Assembly: GCA_047291315.1 (NCBI GenBank)
Contig: JBDPYZ010000022.1
Location: forward strand, 1 to 37,804
DNA length: 37,804 bases
Direction of reading: 5' to 3'
Source of the DNA: Arsenophonus fragariae
GTDB lineage: Bacteria > Pseudomonadota > Gammaproteobacteria > Enterobacterales > Enterobacteriaceae
Below the pieces are notes generated by a model. That model did no database searches. It saw only the letters and a list, made by a program, of their open reading frames with translations, and was not told the DNA's origin. Below are positions 8,920-16,500 of the stretch, one piece after another (positions within the stretch are counted from its first letter, which is position 1; each line of letters starts with the position of its first letter). The position numbers and the translations under genes were made by a program.

Positions 8920-10194
8920 TTACAGTTTGATAACTATTTTTTTTATCGCTTGGGTTAACTTAGTCAGTTGCTCAGTGGTAATGATATAGGGCGGCATTAG
9001 ATAAATTAATTTACCAAATGGCCGTATCCAGACCCCTTCAGAAACAAAATAACGTTGTAATTCAGGTACATTGACGGGCGTTTTCATTTCAACGACGCCG
9101 ATTGCACCTAAAACTCGCACGTCAGCAACTTGTGGTTGTTCTCGCAGCGGAAAGAGTTCAGCCATCAATTGATTTTCAATGTTTTTTACCCATTTTTTCC
9201 ATGGGCTATTCCTTAATAATGTTATGTTTGCATCAGCGATCGCGCAGGCTAATGGATTGCCCATAAAAGTGGGTCCATGCATAAAACAGCCTGCTTTACC
9301 TTGGCTGATGGTGTCTGCAATATGGCGGCTGGTCAGGGTGGCTGACAGAGTGACATAACCACCGGTTAGCGCTTTACCTAAACACAAAATATTCGGCGCA
9401 ATGGCGCTATGTTGATAAGCAAATAATTTGCCAGTACGGCCAAATCCGGTGGCGATTTCATCGGCAATTAGCAGAATATTATAGCGATCACATAATTCTC
9501 TCACTGCCGTCAGATAATTAGGGTGATAAATTCGCATACCGCCCGAACCCTGAACAATCGGTTCAACGATAATGGCAGCGATTTTGTCAGCCTGTTCGGT
9601 TAGCATTTTTTGTAATGGGATCAGATCGTCTGCTTGCCATTGCTGATAAAAACCGCATTGAGGCGCTTGAACGAAAAAATGTGCTGGCAGATAACCCTGA
9701 TAAAGGCTATGCATTGAGTTTTCTGGATCGCAAACTGACATAGCACCAAAGGTATCACCATGATATCCTCGTTGTAAGGCAATAAACTGATGGCGTGTCT
9801 CCCCTCGCGCTTGCCAATATTGTAATGCCATTTTTAATGCCACCTCTACCGCTACTGAGCCGGAGTCAGCCAAAAAAATACACTCTAATATATCATCAGT
9901 TATATCGATTAATTGTCGGCATAAAGCAGTCGCTGCCGGATGCGTGATGCCGCCAAACATTACATGAGACATTTTAGCTAATTGCTGTGTAGCGGCTTGG
10001 TTGAGTACCGGATGATTATAGCCGTGAATAGCCGCCCACCAAGAAGCCATACCATCAATCAATTTTCTGCCATCGGCTAATTCAAGTTCGACACCTGATG
10101 CTCGCACGATAAGATAAGCCGGTATTGGTTGAGTCATTGAAGTGTATGGGTGCCAAATATGTTTAGCATCAAAATTAATATCGTCGAGTTTCAT
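8920..10194 (-). CDS. bioA: Adenosylmethionine-8-amino-7-oxononanoate aminotransferase (DAPA synthase)
   Basis: BioA is a PLP enzyme that transfers the amino group of SAM to 7-keto-8-aminopelargonate, the third step of biotin ring assembly. The 424 residues align end to end with the family: HIWHPYTSMTQP, DGMASWWAAIHGYNHP, SHVMFGGITHP, LADSGSVAVEVALKMALQYW, GYHGDTFGAMSVCD, LIADEIATGFGRTG, the PLP lysine in LCLGKALTGG, HGPTFMGNPLAC and GVWIRPFGKLIYLMPPY. It is transcribed divergently from bioB across a shared operator. The ATG at 10194 is the first start after an in-frame TAG and matches the family N-terminus, but no Shine-Dalgarno sequence precedes it; TATAAT overlaps the ATG. The gene appears intact. 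Confidence 0.97.
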   Translation of the reverse strand: MKLDDINFDAKHIWHPYTSMTQPIPAYLIVRASGVELELADGRKLIDGMASWWAAIHGYNHPVLNQAATQQLAKMSHVMFGGITHPAATALCRQLIDITDDILECIFLADSGSVAVEVALKMALQYWQARGETRHQFIALQRGYHGDTFGAMSVCDPENSMHSLYQGYLPAHFFVQAPQCGFYQQWQADDLIPLQKMLTEQADKIAAIIVEPIVQGSGGMRIYHPNYLTAVRELCDRYNILLIADEIATGFGRTGKLFAYQHSAIAPNILCLGKALTGGYVTLSATLTSRHIADTISQGKAGCFMHGPTFMGNPLACAIADANITLLRNSPWKKWVKNIENQLMAELFPLREQPQVADVRVLGAIGVVEMKTPVNVPELQRYFVSEGVWIRPFGKLIYLMPPYIITTEQLTKLTQAIKKIVIKL

Positions 10195-10198
10195 TATA

Positions 10199-10233
10199 TT
10201 AGTAAACTAATTTTATTTATTTTAGTTGACATA
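10199..10233. promoter_or_regulatory. BirA-type biotin operator between bioA and bioB
   Basis: Two inverted 12-base half sites, TTAGTAAACTAA (10199-10210) and TTAGTTGACATA (10222-10233), match as reverse complements at 9 of 12 positions around an 11-base AT-rich centre. Their cores resemble the E. coli bio operator halves TTGTAAACC and GGTTTACAA, at nearly the same spacing. The right half contains TTGACA (10226-10231), a perfect -35 for the bioBFCD direction, so a bound BirA dimer would cover it. No convincing -10 follows. The symmetry is weaker than in E. coli, so repression may be relaxed (inference). Confidence 0.72.
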
Positions 10234-10281
10234 ATAACGCGTTTATTTAAACTGGCAATACTTTTTGTTTCAGAAGAGAGA

Positions 10282-11322
10282 ATGGTAAAGATGGAAAAAC
10301 CATGGACGCTTAGCCAGGCTCAAGCATTATTTGATTTACCTTTTTTTGAATTACTTTTTCAAGCTCAGCAACTTCATCGTCTACATTTTGATCCTCAACA
10401 GATCCAGATTAGTACTTTACTCTCAATTAAAACCGGAGCCTGTCCAGAAGATTGCAAATATTGCCCACAAAGTGCTCGCTATAAGACCGGATTAAAAGCT
10501 GAGCGACTATTCGAAGTCCAACAAGTGATCGAATCGGCTAAACAAGCCAAAAAAGCAGGTTCAACTCGTTTTTGTATGGGCGCTGCTTGGAGAAATCCTC
10601 ATGAACGCGATATGTCTTATTTAGAAGCTATGGTGAAAGAAGTAAAAGCATTGGGTATGGAAACCTGTATGACACTGGGTAAATTAAATGATCAGCAAGC
10701 ACGCCGGTTAGCAAATGCAGGACTTGATTATTACAATCACAATTTAGACACTTCACCCGAGTTTTATGGATCTATTATTACCACCCGAACTTATCAAGAT
10801 CGTCTTGATACTATTGATAAAGTTCGCCAGGCAGGTATGAAGGTATGTTCAGGAGGAATTGTCGGCTTAGGTGAAAAGGTTATTGATCGAGCGGCGCTAC
10901 TGGTGCAATTAGCTAATTTACCGCAGGTTCCCGAAAGTGTGCCGATTAATATGTTAATAAAAATAAAAGGCACGCCCCTTGAAGATAATGAAGATGTCGA
11001 TCCCTTTGATTTTATTCGTACCATTGCGGTTGCTCGTATTATGATGCCAACCTCTTTTGTCCGGCTCTCAGCTGGCCGTGAACAGATGAATGAACAGATG
11101 CAAACACTCTGTTTTATGGCTGGAGCGAACTCTCTCTTTTATGGTCGTAAGTTATTAACGGCCGCTAATCCCAAACAAGATAAAGATCAGCAACTTTTCC
11201 GTAAGCTAAATATTAATCTACAACCTACTGAAACCGCATTCAGTCATCGGCAGCAAATAGAGTGGTTAGAAACAGCCATGATGCAGGTGGATACGGAACA
11301 ATTTTATAACGCGGCACTATAA
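10282..11322 (+). CDS. bioB: Biotin synthase
   Basis: BioB is the radical-SAM enzyme that inserts sulphur into dethiobiotin, the last step of biotin synthesis. The radical cluster motif CxxxCxxC is present (TGACPEDCKYCPQS), as are GSTRFCMGAAWRNPHERDM, LDYYNHNLDTSPEFYG, KVCSGGIVGLGE, SVPINMLIKIKGTPL and RLSAGREQMNEQMQ, which supplies the arginine ligand region of the second cluster. The frame is open from 10150 but the family N-terminus fits ATG 10282 (MVKMEKPWTLSQ) or ATG 10291; AGAAGAGAG sits just upstream and serves either. It is the first gene of bioBFCD, whose coding regions touch or overlap. Intact. Confidence 0.97.
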   Translation: MVKMEKPWTLSQAQALFDLPFFELLFQAQQLHRLHFDPQQIQISTLLSIKTGACPEDCKYCPQSARYKTGLKAERLFEVQQVIESAKQAKKAGSTRFCMGAAWRNPHERDMSYLEAMVKEVKALGMETCMTLGKLNDQQARRLANAGLDYYNHNLDTSPEFYGSIITTRTYQDRLDTIDKVRQAGMKVCSGGIVGLGEKVIDRAALLVQLANLPQVPESVPINMLIKIKGTPLEDNEDVDPFDFIRTIAVARIMMPTSFVRLSAGREQMNEQMQTLCFMAGANSLFYGRKLLTAANPKQDKDQQLFRKLNINLQPTETAFSHRQQIEWLETAMMQVDTEQFYNAAL

Positions 11323-12488
11323 TGAATTGGTCGACATTTTTAACTAGCCAACTTGCTATGCGCCATCAGCAAGCATTGTGGCGGCAGCGGCAGATCATAA
11401 AAAAAAATGATGCACGTACCTTAATCTTTGATCAACTGCAGTATGTTAATTTTTCTAGTAATGATTATTTGGGATTAAGTCATCATTCGGCAATTATTCA
11501 AGCTTGGCAAACGGGATTAAGCCAATATGGAACAGGTAGTGGTAGCTCTGGTCATGTTATTGGTTATAGTTGCGTTCTCGCCCAATTGGAGCAACAGCTT
11601 GCTGATTGGTTAGGTTATCCCCGTGCTTTGTTATTTATTTCCGGCTATGCCGTAAATCAAAGTGTGATCATGGCCTTAATGAACAAAAATGATCATATTG
11701 TGGCTGATAAACTTAGTCATGTATCCTTACTGGAAGCAGCGATGTTATCTCCAGCAACATTGCAACGTTTTGCTCACAATCAGCCTGACGTCTTACAGCA
11801 TATTTTGGCGGTAAATCATACCGGTAAAACACTGGTTGCCACTGAAGGCGTATTTAGTATGGATGGTGATAGCGCCCCTTTAGGCCAATTGCAAGCAGTG
11901 GCTAAGAAGGCACAAGCGTGGTTATTAGTAGATGATGCCCATGGTATTGGTGTTAGAGGCGATGAAGGCAGAGGTAGTTGTTATCTACACGAAGTAAAAC
12001 CTGAATTGCTGGTGGTAACATTTGGTAAAGCGTTTGGTCTTAGTGGAGCGGCATTGTTATGTGATGAAAACACCGCTGACTATTTTTTGCAATATTCCCG
12101 TCATTTGATTTATAGTACTTCAATGCCGCCGGCTCAAGCGGTAGCGTTAGCTGAGGCTGTTAAACAAATTCGTCAGGCAGATCAATTAAGAGCAAATTTG
12201 CAGCGTAATATTGATTATTTCCGTCAATTAGCCAATCACTATAATTTTCCATTATTAAATTCCCATAGTGCAATTCAGCCATTGATTATTGGTAGTAATC
12301 AACGTTGTTTACAATTATCTCAATTTTTACGTCAACGAGGATTTTGGGTTCAAGCTATTCGTCCGCCAACGGTACCGCTGGGTAGTGCAAGATTAAGGAT
12401 CACGTTGATGGCTAATCATCAATTAGCCGATATTGCGCAGTTAATGGAAACGTTAAATGAGTTCTTTACTAACTATGCAGATGAATAA
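11322..12488 (+). CDS. bioF: 8-amino-7-oxononanoate synthase
   Basis: BioF is a PLP enzyme condensing pimeloyl-ACP (or CoA) with L-alanine to give KAPA. Clear family blocks are present: VNFSSNDYLGLSHH, YGTGSGSSGHVIGYS, HVSLLEAAML, EGVFSMDGDSAPL, LLVDDAHGIGVRG, the PLP lysine in VTFGKAFGLSGAALL, and YSTSMPPAQAVAL. Its 388 residues match the usual length. The start codon shares a base with the bioB stop (TAATG), which suggests translational coupling. The 3' end overlaps the start of bioC. Intact. Confidence 0.97.
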   Translation: MNWSTFLTSQLAMRHQQALWRQRQIIKKNDARTLIFDQLQYVNFSSNDYLGLSHHSAIIQAWQTGLSQYGTGSGSSGHVIGYSCVLAQLEQQLADWLGYPRALLFISGYAVNQSVIMALMNKNDHIVADKLSHVSLLEAAMLSPATLQRFAHNQPDVLQHILAVNHTGKTLVATEGVFSMDGDSAPLGQLQAVAKKAQAWLLVDDAHGIGVRGDEGRGSCYLHEVKPELLVVTFGKAFGLSGAALLCDENTADYFLQYSRHLIYSTSMPPAQAVALAEAVKQIRQADQLRANLQRNIDYFRQLANHYNFPLLNSHSAIQPLIIGSNQRCLQLSQFLRQRGFWVQAIRPPTVPLGSARLRITLMANHQLADIAQLMETLNEFFTNYADE

Positions 12489-13230
12489 GCAAGCGATTGC
12501 TCATGCTTTTGGGCGGGCGGCTAAAAATTACGATAATATCGCGTTATTTCAACAACAAAGTGGTCAACATCTGTTTGATTGCCTATCTGCGATGCCAGGT
12601 AATACGGTTCTGGATGCTGGCTGTGGTACCGGCTATTTCAGTAAGCAGTGGCAGTCAGCAGGAAAACAGGTTATTGCGCTTGATTTGTCTGCATCAATGT
12701 TAGGGATTGCACAACAAAAGCAAGCGGCCAAGAGTTATATTCAGGCTGACATGGAGTGTTTACCATTAGCCGATGAAAGTGTCGAGCGCTGTTTTAGTCA
12801 TCTTGCTATCCAGTGGTGCAGTAATTTATATACCCCACTAAGTGAATTATATCGTATTACCAAAAAGGGTGGGGTAGTTGCTTTTTCTACTTTAGTCGAT
12901 GGTTCATTACAAGAGCTACAACAGTGTTGGCAAAAAGTTGATAATAACCGTCATATTAATTCTTTTATGACTTTTGAACAAATTAAGCTGACTTGTCGAG
13001 CTTGGCCGCATAGTTTAGAACAGCGATCCTGGTATTTAACTTATCCTTCTTTTGCTTGTTTACTGCAATCTTTAAAGGGTATTGGTGCGACGTATCTAAC
13101 AGATGGGCGTCAGCAGCAGGGTCTCATGACAAAAAATCACTTAGCTAAACTGGTTGATCATTATCCTCATATCGATGAGCAATTCCCATTAACTTATCAA
13201 CTTGTTTATGGAATGTTATATCGTGAATAA
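12457..13230 (+). CDS. bioC: Malonyl-ACP O-methyltransferase
   Basis: BioC methylates malonyl-ACP with SAM so that the fatty acid enzymes can build the pimeloyl chain. Class I methyltransferase motif I is present as VLDAGCGTGYFSKQW, followed by ALDLSASML, ADMECLPLADESV, LAIQWCSNLYTPLSELYRI and the C-terminal SLKGIGATYLTDGR seen in E. coli BioC. ATG 12457 has GGAA eight bases upstream; ATG 12475 and 12481 are alternatives and MNKQAIAHAFGRAA is where the E. coli protein begins to align. It overlaps bioF upstream and bioD downstream. Intact. The esterase BioH that removes the methyl group is not in this window. Confidence 0.95.
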   Translation: MSSLLTMQMNKQAIAHAFGRAAKNYDNIALFQQQSGQHLFDCLSAMPGNTVLDAGCGTGYFSKQWQSAGKQVIALDLSASMLGIAQQKQAAKSYIQADMECLPLADESVERCFSHLAIQWCSNLYTPLSELYRITKKGGVVAFSTLVDGSLQELQQCWQKVDNNRHINSFMTFEQIKLTCRAWPHSLEQRSWYLTYPSFACLLQSLKGIGATYLTDGRQQQGLMTKNHLAKLVDHYPHIDEQFPLTYQLVYGMLYRE

Positions 13231-13900
13231 ATGTTTTTTTCTAACCGGAACTGATACAGATGTGGGTAAAACCGTCGTCAGTTGCGCGTTGTTACAAGCG
13301 GCAGCGGATCACGGCTATCAAACGGCAGGCTATAAGCCGGTAGCTTCAGGCAGCGAACAATTAGCGGTTGGTTTAAGAAATTCAGATGCTCAGTTATTAA
13401 GAAAAAATAGCAGTGTGAAACTGAATTACCATGATGTTAATCCAATCGTTTTTGCTCAAGCAACGTCACCCCATATTGCCAATCAGATAACAGGGGAGCT
13501 TATCGATTGGCGGATAATGAGTGCAGGATTAAATAAATTAAAACAATCTGCTGACTGGATCATTGTCGAAGGTGCTGGTGGATGGTACACACCATTTTGT
13601 GCTGAGCAAACCTTGGCTGATTGGGTTATAGAACAGCAATTGCCAGTGATATTAACGGTTGGCGTTAAATTAGGTTGTATCAACCATGCAATATTAACAG
13701 CACAGGCAATTGATCAAAGCGGTTTATTATTGGCAGGCTGGGTGGCTAATGAAATTGTTTTACCGGTTCAGTATCAACAGGATTATCTGTTAACATTACA
13801 GAAACGGCTGTCAGCTCCATGTTTAGGGGTTATTCCTCATTTGCCGGATTGGCAGTCTCATTCGATTGGAAAATTTGTTAATTTAGGTAACATACTGTAA
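13223..13900 (+). CDS. bioD: Dethiobiotin synthetase
   Basis: BioD closes the ureido ring of dethiobiotin from DAPA, CO2 and ATP. The P-loop variant TGTDTDVGKTVVSCALLQ is near the N-terminus, then GYKPVASGSE, NPIVFAQATSPHIA, WIIVEGAGGWYTPF and ILTVGVKLGCINHAILTAQA. The GTG at 13223 overlaps the bioC stop and has GGAATG nine bases upstream; it gives VNKCFFLTGTDTDVGKT, equal in length to the E. coli N-terminus. An ATG at 13202 in the same frame is less likely. Intact and followed by a terminator, so it is the last gene of bioBFCD. Confidence 0.96.
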   Translation: MNKCFFLTGTDTDVGKTVVSCALLQAAADHGYQTAGYKPVASGSEQLAVGLRNSDAQLLRKNSSVKLNYHDVNPIVFAQATSPHIANQITGELIDWRIMSAGLNKLKQSADWIIVEGAGGWYTPFCAEQTLADWVIEQQLPVILTVGVKLGCINHAILTAQAIDQSGLLLAGWVANEIVLPVQYQQDYLLTLQKRLSAPCLGVIPHLPDWQSHSIGKFVNLGNIL

Positions 13901-13915
13901 TAGGAACAATTTTTA

Positions 13916-13950
13916 GGCTTAAGCGTTATTTCGCTTTAGCCATATTTTGC
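13916..13950 (+). terminator. Terminator of the bioBFCD operon
   Basis: A 10-bp stem with one mismatch (GGCTTAAGCG at 13916-13925 and CGCTTTAGCC at 13932-13941) closes a 6-nt loop and is followed by ATATTTTGCTT. It lies 15 bases after the bioD stop. Confidence 0.75.
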
Positions 13951-14068
13951 TTAATTGGGAAAATCGTAATAAATAAAATGCTATTTTTCATTTTTTTCTT
14001 ATACAAAAATTTTTGCCAATATTCAAGTGAAAATCTTACAACTATTGATACCAAAAAGAATTTCTTGA

Positions 14069-14093
14069 GTTATCCACCATTCCTGTGGATAAC
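14069..14093. promoter_or_regulatory. Inverted pair of DnaA-box-like 9-mers upstream of uvrB
   Basis: TGTGGATAA at 14084-14092 is the exact complement of the strong DnaA box TTATCCACA. TTATCCACC at 14070-14078 differs from that box by one base. Together they form a perfect 9-bp inverted repeat, GTTATCCAC and GTGGATAAC, around seven bases. In E. coli the region upstream of uvrB is also reported to carry DnaA sites, so this may be a conserved control element. Whether DnaA binds here is inference. Confidence 0.55.
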
Positions 14094-14370
14094 CTTGTGT
14101 ATTAGATCTAGAAAAGTTACGTTAACCAAGGTGAGATGAGGCTTGGAGGGCTGTTGATGTCATTCTCGGCTCTGAAGTGAAATTATATAAATATTAACAG
14201 GTTATATAAAATCAAGTCTGAAATGATATGTAATAAAGTTTCACATTAGCTGATTAGCATAAAATATAATTAAGCGTGAGAAAAAGCTTGAGGATAACTA
14301 AGTTATTAAAATAATGAATTTATGTAAATAATTAGTTAAAATTGAAAGTGATTTTTTATTTCTACTGTCA

Positions 14371-14398
14371 TTGAAACTATTTTTTTATCCAGTATGAT
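14371..14398 (+). promoter_or_regulatory. uvrB promoter with overlapping, mutated LexA box
   Basis: TTGAAA (14371-14376) and TATGAT (14393-14398) are 16 bases apart and make a good sigma-70 promoter. Between them lies CTATTTTTTTATCCAG (14377-14392). The E. coli uvrB LexA box, as I recall it, is CTGTTTTTTTATCCAG in the same position against the -10. The two differ only at the conserved G of the CTG half, which here is A. The site is therefore clearly the descendant of an SOS box, but LexA binding should be much weaker. Confidence 0.75.
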
Positions 14399-14411
14399 AA
14401 AAAAATAGTTT
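14374..14411. repeat. Perfect 16-bp inverted repeat over the uvrB promoter
   Basis: AAACTATTTTTTTATC (14374-14389) is followed after the six bases CAGTAT by its exact reverse complement (14396-14411). The palindrome spans the LexA-box remnant, the -10 and the expected transcription start. The right arm ends 16 bases before the uvrB start codon, just before the ribosome binding site GAGAGG. Confidence 0.85.
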
Positions 14412-14427
14412 TAGTTGAGAGGATTAG

Positions 14428-16422
14428 ATGAGTAAAGTCTTCAAATTGCATGCTGAATTTCAACCTGCTGGAGATCAGCCCGGAGCAATAAAGAAATTAA
14501 TCGAAGGTCTTAATGATGGATTGGCTCATCAAACGTTGCTTGGTGTCACTGGATCGGGCAAAACATTCACTATCGCTAATGTTATTGAGCAGGTTAACCG
14601 CCCAGTAATGGTTATGGCTCACAATAAAACGCTTGCAGCACAATTATATAGTGAAATGAAAGCTTTTTTTCCTGAAAATGCCGTGGAATATTTTGTTTCT
14701 TATTATGATTATTATCAGCCTGAAGCGTATGTTCCCAGTTCAGATACCTTTATTCAAAAAGACTCTTCTATTAACGAACATATTGAACAGATGCGACTCT
14801 CTGCTACTAAAGCACTTATTGAAAGACGTGATGTTATTGTTGTTGCTTCAGTGTCAGCGATTTATGGTTTAGGTGATCCTGATAGCTATCTAAAAATGAT
14901 GCTTCATTTAACTAAAGGCATGATTATTGATCAGCGTGCTATTTTATGCCGCCTGGCAGATTTGCAATATAGTCGCAATGATCAAGCGTTCCAGCGAGGT
15001 ACATTCAGAGTTAGAGGGGAAGTAATTGATATTTTTCCAGCCGAATCAGATGAATATGCGTTACGGGTTGAATTATTTGATGAGGTAGTAGAACGGCTAG
15101 CGCTTTTTGATCCCTTAACCGGACAGATCAAAAATCATGTACCGCGATTTACCATTTATCCGAAAACCCATTATGTAGCTTCACGTGAACAAATCCTAAA
15201 AGCCATGGAGCAGATTAAAACCGAATTGGCTCAGCGACGTGAATTGCTACTGGAAAATAATAAACTGGTTGAAGAGCAGCGGTTAACACAGCGTACCCAG
15301 TTTGATTTAGAGATGATGAATGAACTGGGTTATTGTTCCGGTATTGAAAATTATTCACGTTACCTTTCTGGTCGTGCAACCGGTGAGCCGCCACCGACTT
15401 TGTTTGACTATTTACCTGCAGATGGCTTATTAGTTATTGATGAATCTCATGTCACCATCCCACAAATTGGCGGTATGTATCGAGGTGATCACTCCCGTAA
15501 GGAGACATTGGTAGAATATGGTTTTCGGTTACCTTCTGCGTTAGATAATCGCCCGTTATGTTTTGAGGAATTTGAAGAGCTTTCTCCTCAAACAATTTAT
15601 ATTTCTGCCACGCCAGGTAAGTATGAATTGGAAAAATCGGCTAATGAAATTATTGAGCAAGTTGTTCGGCCAACTGGCTTACTCGATCCTACAATTGAAG
15701 TTCGTCCGGTTGCCACTCAGGTTGATGATTTGTTATCTGAGATCCATTTGCGTACGGCAGTAAATGAACGGGTGCTAATAACAACCTTGACTAAGAGAAT
15801 GGCTGAAGATTTGACCGATTATCTGCAAGAACATGAGATTAAGGTTCGTTATTTACATTCAGATATTGATACCGTTGAACGGGTCGAAATTATCCGTGAT
15901 TTACGTTTAGGCTTATTTGATGTTTTAGTAGGTATTAACTTGTTACGTGAAGGATTGGACATGCCTGAGGTATCGTTAGTTGCTATCTTAGATGCAGATA
16001 AAGAAGGATTTTTACGCTCAGAGCGTTCATTAATACAAACGATTGGTCGTGTAGCGCGTAACCTTAAAGGTAAAGCTATTTTATATGGGGATAAAGTTAC
16101 TGATTCAATGGCAAAAGCGATTCGAGAAACTGAACGTCGTCGCGAAAAGCAAATCGCATTTAATCAACAGCATGGAATTGTGCCTAAAGGTTTAAATAAA
16201 AAAGTTGGCGATATTTTACAAGTAAGCGCGCCTGTATCGGTAAAAGGTAAACATAAGCAACCGCAAGTATCACCAATTATCGAAGATTATCATAAGCTTT
16301 CGACCAAAGAATTGGAGCTTAAAATTCAGGCGTTAGAAGCACAAATGTATCGTTATGCGCAAGATCTTGAATTTGAGCAAGCAGCCAGTTTACGTGATCA
16401 AATTCAATTGCTACGTGAATAG
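14428..16422 (+). CDS. uvrB: UvrABC excinuclease subunit B
   Basis: UvrB verifies DNA damage handed over by UvrA and recruits UvrC for incision. The 664-residue product (E. coli 673) is complete. Residues 39-46 are the Walker A GVTGSGKT; the beta-hairpin that inserts into DNA is the tyrosine-rich YFVSYYDYYQPEAYVP near residue 90; the DESH helicase motif is at about 338; QTIGRVARN (motif VI) is at about 537; a C-terminal UVR coiled coil (LEAQMYRYAQDLEFEQAASLR) ends the protein. The ribosome binding site GAGAGG is well placed. It is one of the few host genes here without damage. No clear terminator follows. Confidence 0.98.
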   Translation: MSKVFKLHAEFQPAGDQPGAIKKLIEGLNDGLAHQTLLGVTGSGKTFTIANVIEQVNRPVMVMAHNKTLAAQLYSEMKAFFPENAVEYFVSYYDYYQPEAYVPSSDTFIQKDSSINEHIEQMRLSATKALIERRDVIVVASVSAIYGLGDPDSYLKMMLHLTKGMIIDQRAILCRLADLQYSRNDQAFQRGTFRVRGEVIDIFPAESDEYALRVELFDEVVERLALFDPLTGQIKNHVPRFTIYPKTHYVASREQILKAMEQIKTELAQRRELLLENNKLVEEQRLTQRTQFDLEMMNELGYCSGIENYSRYLSGRATGEPPPTLFDYLPADGLLVIDESHVTIPQIGGMYRGDHSRKETLVEYGFRLPSALDNRPLCFEEFEELSPQTIYISATPGKYELEKSANEIIEQVVRPTGLLDPTIEVRPVATQVDDLLSEIHLRTAVNERVLITTLTKRMAEDLTDYLQEHEIKVRYLHSDIDTVERVEIIRDLRLGLFDVLVGINLLREGLDMPEVSLVAILDADKEGFLRSERSLIQTIGRVARNLKGKAILYGDKVTDSMAKAIRETERRREKQIAFNQQHGIVPKGLNKKVGDILQVSAPVSVKGKHKQPQVSPIIEDYHKLSTKELELKIQALEAQMYRYAQDLEFEQAASLRDQIQLLRE

Positions 16423-16472
16423 TTTATTGCTAATTTTTGAACAGATAGGCCTTTTATCCACAGCACCTTGAA

Positions 16473-16500
16473 CCATGCCCTTTAGGGCGTGGCGGATGCC
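16473..16500 (+). mobile_element. Hairpin resembling an IS200/IS605 right end, orphan
   Basis: CCATGCCC (16473-16480), the loop TTTA, and GGGCGTGG (16485-16492) form an 8-bp hairpin with one G:T pair, followed by CGGATGCC. Ends of IS200/IS605-type elements typically show a short GC-rich hairpin with a TTTA or TTCA loop followed by GGATGTC-like bases. The patch is strikingly GC-rich against its surroundings. No tnpA or tnpB is found next to it, so at most it is a leftover end. It could alternatively be part of a uvrB terminator, but no T-tract follows. Confidence 0.35.

Larger units (their letters stand above)
13951..14427. other. uvrB upstream region
   Basis: This 0.5-kb stretch holds no gene. 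Within it are the paired DnaA-box-like motifs at 14070-14092 and the promoter/operator palindrome at 14371-14411, listed separately. The part between them (14095-14370) shows no ORF or strong hairpin. Confidence 0.6.

Noticed and set aside
10794..11024. Minus-strand ORF inside bioB
   Set aside because: It is antisense to conserved biotin synthase motifs and has no supporting signals.
14361..14376. CTGTCATTGAAACTAT as a second LexA box
   Set aside because: Only the left half (CTGT) matches; the right half lacks the CAG end.
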